Positions 28,348 through 36,616 of a stretch of 64,000 nt of DNA are shown piece after piece. The number at the start of each line of letters is the position of its first letter. Within the stretch, counting starts at the first letter, position 1. The stretch comes from Methylacidiphilum kamchatkense Kam1 (GTDB lineage: Bacteria > Verrucomicrobiota > Verrucomicrobiia > Methylacidiphilales > Methylacidiphilaceae): assembly GCF_007475525.1 (NCBI RefSeq), contig NZ_CP037899.1, forward strand, positions 1,054,001-1,118,000, written 5' to 3'. Both the position numbers and the translations under genes were made by a program. Below the pieces are notes generated by a model. The model saw only the letters and a program-made list of their open reading frames with translations. It searched no databases and was not told the origin of the DNA.

Positions 28348-29262
28348 ATGCTCTGGATCATAGGAAGTTGTAATATCGATGTGACAGTCAAAGTAGAAAG
28401 GTTCCCTAAAGAAGGAGAAACAGTCCTAGCTCTAGAATCACATATTTCTGTTGGGGGAAAAGGAGCAAATCAAGCGGTGGGAGCAGCTGTATGGAAAATC
28501 AAGCCGAAGCTTATAGCCTCTGTCGGAAGTGATCCTTTTGGCCAGCAAGTATTTCAGACACTCCAGCAATATGGAGTGGATACGTCCTTTATTGTAGCAT
28601 CTGACAAGCATCCTACTGGCATGGCATGGATAGAAGTAGATAAAATTGGCAACAACCGGATCACAGTTGTTCCCGGAGCTAATGCCGATCTCCTTGCTGG
28701 ACAAATCCTCCCAAAATTGGTTTCTTTAAAAGAGACCGATTATGTATTAGCTCAGTTAGAGATTCCTGTGAAGTCCGTCGAATCGTCGTTTGCCTATGCG
28801 AAAAGAAAAGGAGCGACAACTATTTTGAATCTTTCTCCCTCTTTCGAAGGACTCGAAGTTCTTCTATCTTTAACCGATTTGCTAGTGCTTAATGAGAAGG
28901 AATACTGTCAATTGACTAAGATTTCTTCGTTTTTGGAAACTATGGAAGAAGCTAAAGCCCATTTTTTCCGTTATGGAATCACTGCATTGGTTGTAACAGC
29001 AGGAGAATTAGGTGCATTTCTGTCTATGAAAAATAGATCCTTTGTCCATTTCCCAAGCCCTAAAGTTCAGGTTGTAGATAGTTCTGGTGCTGGAGATGCT
29101 TTTTTGGGAACATTCAGTGCTTGGATGGAAATGGGAAAATCCATAGAAGAAGCTCTGAAAGCTTCTGTAATTTCTGGCTCTTTAGCCTGTTGCCGTTTAG
29201 GAACGATGAATGCTATTCCAGATCCCAAGCAAGTGTTGCAACTTTTGAAAAATGGCATATAG
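28348..29262 (+). CDS. rbsK: Ribokinase (PfkB family)
   Basis: A 304-residue PfkB-family sugar kinase. Motifs: GSCNIDVTVKVERFPKEGE near the N-terminus, the signature GGKGANQAVGAA, NLSP, LNEKEYCQLT, and the C-terminal signature DSSGAGDAFLGTF with the catalytic Asp. It probably phosphorylates ribose; related sugars cannot be excluded because no ribose transporter is present. ATG with GGAGATAGG upstream. Confidence 0.86.
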   Translation: MLWIIGSCNIDVTVKVERFPKEGETVLALESHISVGGKGANQAVGAAVWKIKPKLIASVGSDPFGQQVFQTLQQYGVDTSFIVASDKHPTGMAWIEVDKIGNNRITVVPGANADLLAGQILPKLVSLKETDYVLAQLEIPVKSVESSFAYAKRKGATTILNLSPSFEGLEVLLSLTDLLVLNEKEYCQLTKISSFLETMEEAKAHFFRYGITALVVTAGELGAFLSMKNRSFVHFPSPKVQVVDSSGAGDAFLGTFSAWMEMGKSIEEALKASVISGSLACCRLGTMNAIPDPKQVLQLLKNGI

Positions 29263-29307
29263 TTGTTGTTAAAAAAATACAGAAAAAGTGCTGTGGAGGG
29301 AGGGAAA

Positions 29308-29550
29308 ATGATCACGTACGTTTATGAGACTATTCCTACAAAAGAAGGAGAAGAAATAAAACGATACGAAATTGAACAGAGTATTACAGATAAGCCATTA
29401 ACCCATCATCCTGAAACAGGCGAACCGATTCAACGGATAATTTCTGGAGGATTAGGGGTACTTACCTCCGCCAAAAAATCCTCGGTGTCTTCCTCTTCTC
29501 ATCCATCCTCAAGTTGTGGGTGTGGGGGAGGATGCGGTTGCTCTCATTAA
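29308..29550 (+). CDS. FmdB-like small protein lacking the usual zinc cysteines
   Basis: An 80-residue protein from ATG 29308, preceded by GGAGGGAGG; a TTG at 29263 is less likely. The pattern MITYVYETI...RYEIEQSITDKPLTHHPETG...IQRIISGGLG follows FmdB-family zinc-ribbon proteins, but the two CxxC pairs normally present are gone. Instead a Ser-rich linker leads to a Cys/Gly cluster, SCGCGGGCGCSH, at the C-terminus. The cluster may bind metal. FmdB proteins are putative regulators; this variant's role is unknown. Confidence 0.7.
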   Translation: MITYVYETIPTKEGEEIKRYEIEQSITDKPLTHHPETGEPIQRIISGGLGVLTSAKKSSVSSSSHPSSSCGCGGGCGCSH

Positions 29551-29638
29551 AAGAGACACATCTTTTCTGTAGCCCAGAAAGGACTTCTTTTAAATTATTT
29601 ATAAGTTTTTCTTTTTAACTAATGTTAATAAAATAACA

Positions 29639-30082
29639 TTATTGACTTTCGATAATTTCTGATTCTAATTCTACAGCCCCTTTTAAAGATTGAGTAATCA
29701 AGCAATTTTCTTCTGCTTTACGCAATAACCTTCGAGCTTTCTCTTTATCTGTGCCTGGAGGGACAAAAAGTTTGGTTTTCAGGGAAAAATGGACAAAATA
29801 CCTTACCCCATCTTTTCGATCGAGAGTTCCGTCAGCTTGACATTCAATTTTATGCCAGCGAAAATGATTCGCTTCGGCAACAGAATCGAATGTTAAAATC
29901 AAACAGCTGGATAATGAGGCAGGCAAGAGGGTTTCCGGTGACCATGTGTTCTTAGGTCCTCCATATTGTACAGGAGCGTTGATTTCAATGGGCGGCAAAT
30001 CTTCATCTATACCTCTTGCAATAAGATTTCCAAAGGGACCTCCAGAGGTAACAACTTTATAGTGATGGGGAAGTGGATGCAT
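29639..30082 (-). CDS. OsmC-family thiol peroxidase-like protein
   Basis: A 147-residue OsmC/Ohr-fold protein. The two redox cysteines are present, one in PASLSSCLILTFDSVAEANH and one in ENCLITQSLKG. Such proteins reduce organic hydroperoxides or handle thiols. The opening element GGPFGNLIARGIDEDLPP is like the YhfA/OsmC branch rather than Ohr. Convergent with the FmdB-like gene. Confidence 0.88.
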   Translation of the reverse strand: MHPLPHHYKVVTSGGPFGNLIARGIDEDLPPIEINAPVQYGGPKNTWSPETLLPASLSSCLILTFDSVAEANHFRWHKIECQADGTLDRKDGVRYFVHFSLKTKLFVPPGTDKEKARRLLRKAEENCLITQSLKGAVELESEIIESQ

Positions 30083-30446
30083 GTCATCACAATATCAAAA
30101 TTCTCCGGTTCATCAAATTATTTCTTGTGCTGTCTCAGCAAATAGAAGAAAATCTTATTTTAAAAAGAAAAATTTTTTTATTTTTCAAGCTTCATACCAA
30201 AAGAAAAAAGATTAACTGATCTTTGTAATTTACTGAATTACAAAGACATAATAATTTTACATATTTTTTTTGTAAAAAGGGGAATTAGATATTTTTTCTT
30301 TTTTCTATCTACTAATTTAAACGGAATACCCATAACTTAATTAATTTTAATAATATGTATTCATTTAATATTTTAAGAAAAATTGTTGACATTAATTTTT
30401 ATTTTTTTTAGAAGAATAAGTTTTAAATAAATGTGTTTAAAATATT
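30083..30446. other. AT-rich intergenic region
   Basis: A 364-base stretch between divergent genes, very AT-rich (runs of A and T, several near-palindromic TTAATTAATTTTAATAA segments). No gene is visible. A TTGACA lies at 30386-30391, but the matching -10 element is poor. It must hold promoters for both the OsmC and RlpA genes. Confidence 0.5.
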
Positions 30447-30809
30447 ATGTTTTTATTATTTTTCCTTTTTTCTCTTTTTCCTTTTCATAAAAAAGCTATT
30501 TCCCATATGCCAACAGAGGTTAGGCTAAGAGGGCTGGCTTCTTGGTATGCGGAGCCTGGTCATGTGGGAAGAAAACTTGTAAAAGAACACAAGTTTACAG
30601 CTGCTCACAGGAGCTTGCCTTTTGGAACATATGTTGAAGTTCACAATTTAAAAAATAATCGAACAGTCATTGTTTGTATTGATGATCGGGGACCATTCAT
30701 TAAAAACAGAATCATTGATTTGTCAAAGCCTGCAGCTGAAAAGCTAGAAATGATCCATTCGGGCATTGTTCCTGTGGAATTGAAAGTGATTCGATATGCT
30801 GCTTATTGA
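30447..30809 (+). CDS. rlpA: RlpA-like double-psi beta-barrel protein
   Basis: A 120-residue protein with a signal segment (MFLLFFLFSLFPFHKKAISH) and an RlpA domain: GLASWYAEPGHVGRKL, FTAAHRSLPFGTYVEV, and VCIDDRGPFIKNRIIDLS with the conserved Asp. RlpA cleaves or binds denuded peptidoglycan at septa. There is no lipobox and no SPOR domain, so this is a minimal form. Confidence 0.86.
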   Translation: MFLLFFLFSLFPFHKKAISHMPTEVRLRGLASWYAEPGHVGRKLVKEHKFTAAHRSLPFGTYVEVHNLKNNRTVIVCIDDRGPFIKNRIIDLSKPAAEKLEMIHSGIVPVELKVIRYAAY

Positions 30810-30826
30810 ATAAAGATTGGAACTTT

Positions 30827-31498
30827 TTATCCATTAAAGATTCCATGAATCATAAAATGGAAATCTGAGATTTGTTCCACAGTAAAGGAGAGATTTTTAG
30901 ATTGGATTTCTTGACTTATCTCCTCGATTGTAAAAGAGGCAAGTAGGGAATTAAAAAAGTCTCTTTTTAAAAGAAAGGGAGCATTGCCGACATAGCTTTC
31001 AGTCAGCAGTCTGGCTTTTTCTATTGATTCAGGCCGAATAAGATCTACGAAAAAAATAAAAGCTCCTTTTTTAGCATACTTTTTGATTGCTTGCCATACT
31101 AATGTTAGCCTTGGCAAATGATGTAATAAGCTATTGCTAAGCAGAACATCAAAAGGAGCTGGATAGGACCAGGTTGGAATTACCCCTTCAAAAAGTTGAA
31201 TGGAATGGGAAAGATGATATTCTTCGATTCTTTTTCTCCCAATAGAGAGCATTGAAGGGGAACCATCAACACCGATAATTTTTGCCCTTGGAAATCTTTT
31301 GGCAAAGCGAATGGAAATGTCAGCTGTCCCACAGCCCATATCGAGAACTAAACCTTCATTAAAAGCAGAAAAAATGGCGGCAAATCGCTCGATAACTGCC
31401 TGATGAGCAGTGGAAAAGTCTGCCGAAGCATAGGCTAAAGCTTGATGAGGATCCAGCATTAGTTCAGGCTCAAGCGTTCTTTCCATTGATTTATGCAA
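30827..31498 (-). CDS. Class I SAM-dependent methyltransferase
   Basis: A 223-residue methyltransferase. SAM-binding motif I is VLDMGCGTADISIRFA, the acidic end of strand 2 is KIIGVDGSPSMLSIGR, and the post-II motif is FDVLLSNSLLHHL. It is closest in layout to UbiE/trans-aconitate-type enzymes; the substrate is unknown. It is 45 bases downstream of the globin gene on the same strand and could be the end of that transcript. Confidence 0.82.
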   Translation of the reverse strand: MHKSMERTLEPELMLDPHQALAYASADFSTAHQAVIERFAAIFSAFNEGLVLDMGCGTADISIRFAKRFPRAKIIGVDGSPSMLSIGRKRIEEYHLSHSIQLFEGVIPTWSYPAPFDVLLSNSLLHHLPRLTLVWQAIKKYAKKGAFIFFVDLIRPESIEKARLLTESYVGNAPFLLKRDFFNSLLASFTIEEISQEIQSKNLSFTVEQISDFHFMIHGIFNG

Positions 31499-31543
31499 TC
31501 TATTATTTATGAATTTCTTAAGTCTCTGAAGGTATTATCTCTG

Positions 31544-32347
31544 TTAAGGGAAAGTAAGCAAAAGGGTTTTGATTTTTTCTGCTGCCTTTCGAAGCAAAAG
31601 AGTAATCATGCCTTCATAAGACTTAGTGGGATAAAGGATCCCAATGGCCGAATGGGGGCCAGCCATGCAAATGTAAAGTTGTACCTGGCTGCCAGTGATC
31701 TTTGTTTCCAATATATTTCCTGCTCCTGCTAATTCACATAGCCTTTTGGCATGTCCAATAGTGGAACTAACAACGGAAGCAATAATGTTTGAATAGTTTG
31801 AGAAACTGCATCGACTAACTGTAGCTCCCTTATTTGTAGAGATGACGATACCAAGAATATCCGGGTTCGCTGCAAAAAGATCAGATATTATTTGAGAAAG
31901 CTCTTGTTCTAGATACCGTACGAGATATTCGAAAGATTTGCTTTTTTTATGTTCCTCAATCATAACCTGGGCCAGCGTTTCATAAGCCTTTATCCAGGTT
32001 TGTTCCAATTCTTTTGTCCATTCTTTCCCAATAATTTTTCCAAGCGTCCAAATAAGAGTGTGACCAATCAAAGGATAATGTTCCACTTCCACTCCATACT
32101 TCACATGCCGACGGGCTAATTCCTTTGCAGCATCCAAAGCCGTATCGATATCTTGAAGGTTTAAAACTATCCAATTTAAGACATCTATTAGTTTTCTACC
32201 TTGTTTCTCAATATTCTCTCTAAAAAGAGATCGTACATTAGGTTCTACCTCAAAGAGCCTTTTGTAAAAAAGTAGCCCTGCTTCATCAGCCTTATCTATC
32301 ACATAGAGCCAACTTTTTTGGATTAGTTTTATTTGCTCTTGAGTCAT
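31544..32347 (-). CDS. Globin fused to a roadblock/LC7-like domain
   Basis: A 267-residue protein. Residues about 1-135 form a single-domain bacterial globin: B10 Tyr28, E7 Gln49 and proximal His81 (RRHVKYGVEVEHY), the Tyr/Gln distal pair expected for NO or O2 chemistry. Residues about 148-267 (LSQIISDLFAANPDILGIVI ... KAAEKIKTLL) resemble a roadblock/LC7 domain, usually a dimeric partner of small GTPases. The fusion suggests a globin with a signalling or scaffold role. It lies 157 bases after the receptor gene of the nitrate operon on the same strand, so protection from NO made during nitrite reduction is plausible. The globin is certain, the second domain likely. Confidence 0.85.
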   Translation of the reverse strand: MTQEQIKLIQKSWLYVIDKADEAGLLFYKRLFEVEPNVRSLFRENIEKQGRKLIDVLNWIVLNLQDIDTALDAAKELARRHVKYGVEVEHYPLIGHTLIWTLGKIIGKEWTKELEQTWIKAYETLAQVMIEEHKKSKSFEYLVRYLEQELSQIISDLFAANPDILGIVISTNKGATVSRCSFSNYSNIIASVVSSTIGHAKRLCELAGAGNILETKITGSQVQLYICMAGPHSAIGILYPTKSYEGMITLLLRKAAEKIKTLLLTFP

Positions 32348-32504
32348 AAAAAGAAAATTAATTTACAATTTTTGTAAATGAAGCTATATAAAATAAATTT
32401 ATTTTCTTCAAGATGTTCTTTAATGTTCTTTAACTCGTTGAGAAGCTTCATACCAAGGTAGTCCTCGGAAAAAGTAAAAAGAAATTTTTTCTGAAATTAA
32501 GAAT

Positions 32505-34928
32505 CTAAAACAAATAACTTAAGGTTCCCTGAATCCAAAATGGCATTCCTGGAACAATATTAGCGTAATCAAAAATTCTTGCCGCTTGAATTCCTACCCC
32601 AAAAGGTAACCAGTATTTATTATCGGTCGTGTTGAAAAGATAAAGGGAAAATTGCCAGTGGGGTAGGGAGTAAAAAAGCCGTGTTCTAATAATAAATTCA
32701 GGGGGAATGGAATCAGCATAGTTATACCCAAGAAATTGTCTACTCAACCAACTAAGCCCAACCGTAAATCCTAATCCTGAAGAAGAAACATAGTTGATCA
32801 TGCCATCTATAACATTTGTAGGCCAGCCAATAAATGGATAAACGCCAGCAGGGAAAAAAGCATTGTTGTTTAGAGGTAAAGAAAATAGTAGTGCCTCACT
32901 GGTAGAGTAAGTTTGAGTTTCTAAGGGGCCATGACCGACATTTTTCCAGTCTTCAATCCCATATTGGTATGCATAGCCCAGCCGACAGAGCAATGATTGG
33001 TAAGGTTTATAAGAAAAGTCTAGTTCAAAACCACTCACTGTTGTCTTTGTAGGAGTCAGTCCTACATTATCGATCCAAAGGTCTTGAGAAAAAATTGTGC
33101 CATCAATGAACAACCGCTTATTTAGAATGTTTAATTTTATGCCAGATTCATAGAGCTGATCGCATTGATGGAAGGATTGGGAATTAAAAAGAGGAGAGTA
33201 CCCGCCAAGAACTGCTGCATCAGTAGTATATTCGATGATGTATGTAAAATAAATGTTCATCCAATCAAATGGAATGTAACTAGGACTGATTGAAAAGAGG
33301 GGAAGGGATTGGGTTGTTTTGAAATCCTTAAAAAGTATTGGAGGAGTTCCAGGAGGAGTTTGAGCCTGTACAAAGTAGTTGGTATCTCTTAGCCCTAAAG
33401 AAAGGCTCCAAGATTGGTTTAAGCTTATTGTTTGCTGTATAAAAGGAGCTATAGAGAAAAAAAAGCTATTTGTTGATCCTCCAGAACTATTTAAAGGATT
33501 AAAAAAATAGCCATTTGGGGCTCCAGGAATTGGCCAAAGCCCCCCAAATTTTGCATGGGGATTTAGGAGATTCTTTTGGAAAAAAGAAGAAGAAAGCATA
33601 TTCCAGCTAGTAGGAAAGCTTGAAACCATATCCCAACTATTTGCTCCGAAAAAAGAGGTGGCTACATAATCGAGATTTCTTTGGACATGCCATTCAATGC
33701 CACTATCCATCAGATCAGTGAATGAAAAAGCTGAATTAGCTTCTGGAAATTCGATATTGGCAACACACTCCGTTCGGTGCCCAATTTCATAATCTCCCCT
33801 ATTCGAAAGACAATAATAAACAGGTGGCTGCAGGAGTTGTTCCCGGTTATACCACACAAGGGTATTGTCTAAAATCTTTAATCGGTCATTAATTGAAAAT
33901 CTCTGAATCAACTGTAACATTCCCAGCAAAGCCTGAGCCCCGCCTTCAGGATTTTGAAGGAGGATCCTACGGCTGATTGGAAGAAGAGGACCGGCATAGA
34001 AGGAATAGGGAGGGTTATTTAGTTGTCCCACATTGATTAAGGAGGGTGAAAGAGATCCAGAAGAATAGAGACCATTTTCAATTAAGTTTTCCGTTGGCCT
34101 ATTCATCCACATAAAAAGGGGAGTATAGTCATAGGTGCCGAAATCGCCGAGAAAATCGACTCGATAGTTCTCTGAAGAATGAATTCCTACATTAAAATAT
34201 AGGTTTTGTTGATCGTTGTGAACATATTGATAATAATTTCCATTTTCCATACCTTGATAACTGATTCTATAAGCAATATTTGGAAAGATTGGTCCTCCTA
34301 TGTCTATGAGCCACATATATTTTTCGTACATCCCAGTGGTCCATTGAGCTGATCCACGAAAAGAATCGAAATAGGGTTGTTTTGTTAAATAGTTGGTCAC
34401 TCCAGAGCTTGTTTGAGTGGCTCCAAAGATTGCTTGTGCAGGACCTTCGATAAAATCGAACGATTCAATCATGTTCCAATTCATCGGGATTCCTTGGAAG
34501 GCGCCATTTTGGATGTTCATTTCAATGCCATTAATATAGGGAATAGAAGGATAGCCTCTTGAGAAGGGAGCTATCCCTAGTCCGTAGTTTACCGATGAAT
34601 AAGCAGAAGGGATATAAAAGGCCATGCTTAGAGGATCTAAAAAAGGCTGCAATCCCATCCCTAGCGCCTGAATGAGTGTTTTGTTAATTGTAAAAACGGT
34701 GCGAGGAGTATCTAAAATGTCCATTGGTCCGAAACCTTCCGAAGGGGAAATCAAAAAGGAAGTCTTTTCTTTCGGTTCTATTGGTACTTGCCCTTTGACT
34801 TTTATTGGTGGTACGGCTAAAGCATCTCCTGCCACAGCATTGGCTGTGGAACCCACTCCATTAGAAGGATAAAGACAAGTGATTAAAAAAAGGGGAGTCA
34901 GATAAAATACAATCTGCCTCTGGCTCAT
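32505..34928 (-). CDS. TonB-dependent outer-membrane receptor in the nitrate operon
   Basis: An 807-residue receptor with a signal peptide (IVFYLTPLFLITCLYPSNGVG), a plug domain (about 60-200, PRTVFTINKTLIQALG ... GATQTSSGVTNYLTKQPYFD) and a 22-strand-type barrel ending in WIQGTLSYLF. Its start codon overlaps the stop of the nitrate transporter gene (ATGA at 34925-34928), so it is translated with the nitrate genes. I see no clear TonB box. The substrate is unknown: iron or haem for sirohaem enzymes, molybdenum, or an organic nitrogen compound are candidates. A tonB gene lies at 45867-46592. Confidence 0.88.
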   Translation of the reverse strand: MSQRQIVFYLTPLFLITCLYPSNGVGSTANAVAGDALAVPPIKVKGQVPIEPKEKTSFLISPSEGFGPMDILDTPRTVFTINKTLIQALGMGLQPFLDPLSMAFYIPSAYSSVNYGLGIAPFSRGYPSIPYINGIEMNIQNGAFQGIPMNWNMIESFDFIEGPAQAIFGATQTSSGVTNYLTKQPYFDSFRGSAQWTTGMYEKYMWLIDIGGPIFPNIAYRISYQGMENGNYYQYVHNDQQNLYFNVGIHSSENYRVDFLGDFGTYDYTPLFMWMNRPTENLIENGLYSSGSLSPSLINVGQLNNPPYSFYAGPLLPISRRILLQNPEGGAQALLGMLQLIQRFSINDRLKILDNTLVWYNREQLLQPPVYYCLSNRGDYEIGHRTECVANIEFPEANSAFSFTDLMDSGIEWHVQRNLDYVATSFFGANSWDMVSSFPTSWNMLSSSFFQKNLLNPHAKFGGLWPIPGAPNGYFFNPLNSSGGSTNSFFFSIAPFIQQTISLNQSWSLSLGLRDTNYFVQAQTPPGTPPILFKDFKTTQSLPLFSISPSYIPFDWMNIYFTYIIEYTTDAAVLGGYSPLFNSQSFHQCDQLYESGIKLNILNKRLFIDGTIFSQDLWIDNVGLTPTKTTVSGFELDFSYKPYQSLLCRLGYAYQYGIEDWKNVGHGPLETQTYSTSEALLFSLPLNNNAFFPAGVYPFIGWPTNVIDGMINYVSSSGLGFTVGLSWLSRQFLGYNYADSIPPEFIIRTRLFYSLPHWQFSLYLFNTTDNKYWLPFGVGIQAARIFDYANIVPGMPFWIQGTLSYLF

Positions 34929-36235
34929 TTTTTTCTTTTTTCGATCTCCCCTTTCTCTTTGGATTCAAAAGATAATAAAGGGAAGAAAGAGAATTTCTTG
35001 CTTTTATACAGACTTTCCAAAAAAGGATAGGAAGGGAAAGGTCTTTTGCCTTCTGACAGCAAGATGATTGAGATGATTCCGCAAATTAACACACAAAGCG
35101 AAAAGAGTCTGAAACCAAAAGAACATGAACCAAAAGATTCTTTGATTTTTCCCAGAAAAATGGGTAAGAGAAAACCGCCAATACCTCCTGCAGCTCCGAC
35201 AACTCCTGTCGTTAAGCCAATATGGGAGGCAGTTTGCGTGCCCACCAATTGAAATATGGCTCCATTAGCTAGGCCAAGACATCCCATCATAAAAAATATT
35301 GGAGTTAATTCTAGAAGCAGAGGAAAGTAAAAGGAGGGAAGAAAAGCAAAAAAGCTACCTAAGCTAAACAAAAGAAACAATACCTTTATTCCGCCCAATT
35401 TGTCGGCTATGGCTCCACCTAATGGCCTTAAAAGGCTTCCAGAGGCAATAAGCAAGGTTTGAAGTCCACCCGCCTCCACTTTCTCTACTCCATACTCATC
35501 GACAAGAAAGAATCCCAGATAGCTTGAAAAACCTATAAAACCACCAAATGAAAGGCTATACAAAAGGGATAAAAGCCATGTCTTTTTCTGGCAGAGCACT
35601 CGAATGATACTTTCCCCAGTCATTCTTTCATTCTGGAGACGAGGAGCATCTTCAGCAAAGAAAAGCACGAAAAGGAAAACAATGAATAAGAGGAGGAAGA
35701 AAAAGCCGAAAACCGAATGCCACCCGTATCTGTGTGCAATCATAGGACCGAAAAGTGTGCTAAGAAGCGTGCCGCTATTTCCACTTCCAGCCAGTCCTAA
35801 AACAAGTCCTTGGTGTTGCGGCAAAAACCACCTGCTTGCCATTGGAATGGCGACGGCAAAACTTGCTCCAGCAACTCCAAGAAGGATACCGATGAGATAT
35901 ATTTCTTTAAGAGTATGGGCAAATACAAAACCCCAGACGAGGGGGATAACCGAAACTCCCATGGCAATAAGAGCCGTTTTTTTCCCTCCAAAGCCTGATT
36001 CAGCTATTCCCAAGGCAATTCGTAAACCGCTCCCAGATAAAATAGGTAGAGCCACCATAATCCCTTTTTCTAGTGGTGTCAGCTTCAGTTCATCTGCTAT
36101 AAAGGTCCCCACAGCCCCTAGAATCACCCAAATGGCAAAACTGATATCGAAATAGAGAAAAGAAGAACAAAGGGTCAAAAGGCTTTGTTTATTGATAAAG
36201 ATATTAGGAAAGAAGGGCGTTTTCATGAGAGCCAT
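34925..36235 (-). CDS. Nitrate/nitrite MFS transporter (NarK/NrtP type)
   Basis: A 436-residue major facilitator with 12 predicted helices. The N-terminal half shows FAIWVILGAVGTFIADEL and GVAGASFAVAIPMASRWF; the second nitrate-signature-like segment is GVVGAAGGIGGFLLPIFLG. These glycine-rich segments mark the nitrate/nitrite porter family. The start overlaps the nirD stop (TAATG at 36233-36237). It should import nitrate for NasA. Confidence 0.9.
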   Translation of the reverse strand: MALMKTPFFPNIFINKQSLLTLCSSFLYFDISFAIWVILGAVGTFIADELKLTPLEKGIMVALPILSGSGLRIALGIAESGFGGKKTALIAMGVSVIPLVWGFVFAHTLKEIYLIGILLGVAGASFAVAIPMASRWFLPQHQGLVLGLAGSGNSGTLLSTLFGPMIAHRYGWHSVFGFFFLLLFIVFLFVLFFAEDAPRLQNERMTGESIIRVLCQKKTWLLSLLYSLSFGGFIGFSSYLGFFLVDEYGVEKVEAGGLQTLLIASGSLLRPLGGAIADKLGGIKVLFLLFSLGSFFAFLPSFYFPLLLELTPIFFMMGCLGLANGAIFQLVGTQTASHIGLTTGVVGAAGGIGGFLLPIFLGKIKESFGSCSFGFRLFSLCVLICGIISIILLSEGKRPFPSYPFLESLYKSKKFSFFPLLSFESKEKGEIEKRKK

Positions 36236-36594
36236 TACGTTAGGCTAATGGTGTTTGAAGCCATGGGGATTTTTATAAAAATCTGGTGGTTTTTTACAAA
36301 GGTAGGATAAACTTTAATTCGAAACTTTTCAGAGATTGTGCAGTTGCCCGTTTCAAAAGAAAAAGGGTAAGCATGAAGTGGACAAATGAAGATCTTTTCG
36401 TCACAGAGAGCTTCGGCAATTGGCCCTCCTTGATGTGGGCATTTGCCTTCGACGGCCCATATTTTTCCCGAATGGGTTTTAAAGAGGGCAATTTTTATCT
36501 TTCCAATTCGAAAGCATCTACCTATGCCACTGACTAGTTCGTTGATATGACATACTTGATAGACCCTTTCATTATCCAGTATATTGCTATTCAT
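36235..36594 (-). CDS. nirD: Rieske-type nitrite reductase small subunit
   Basis: A 119-residue Rieske [2Fe-2S] protein. Cluster ligands are CPHQGG (Cys, His) and CPLHAYPF (Cys, His), both complete. NirD pairs with NirB in NADH-dependent nitrite reduction to ammonium. It starts 22 bases after nirB and its stop overlaps the next start, confirming one operon. Confidence 0.9.
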   Translation of the reverse strand: MNSNILDNERVYQVCHINELVSGIGRCFRIGKIKIALFKTHSGKIWAVEGKCPHQGGPIAEALCDEKIFICPLHAYPFSFETGNCTISEKFRIKVYPTFVKNHQIFIKIPMASNTISLT

Positions 36595-36616
36595 TATTCG
36601 TTCTCCTTTTAGGATT

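Noticed and set aside
35604-36155. 183-codon plus-strand open frame opposite the nitrate transporter gene
   Set aside because: It lies wholly antisense to a well-supported MFS gene, is rich in Lys/Pro/Arg and shows no domain; it is a shadow of the real frame.
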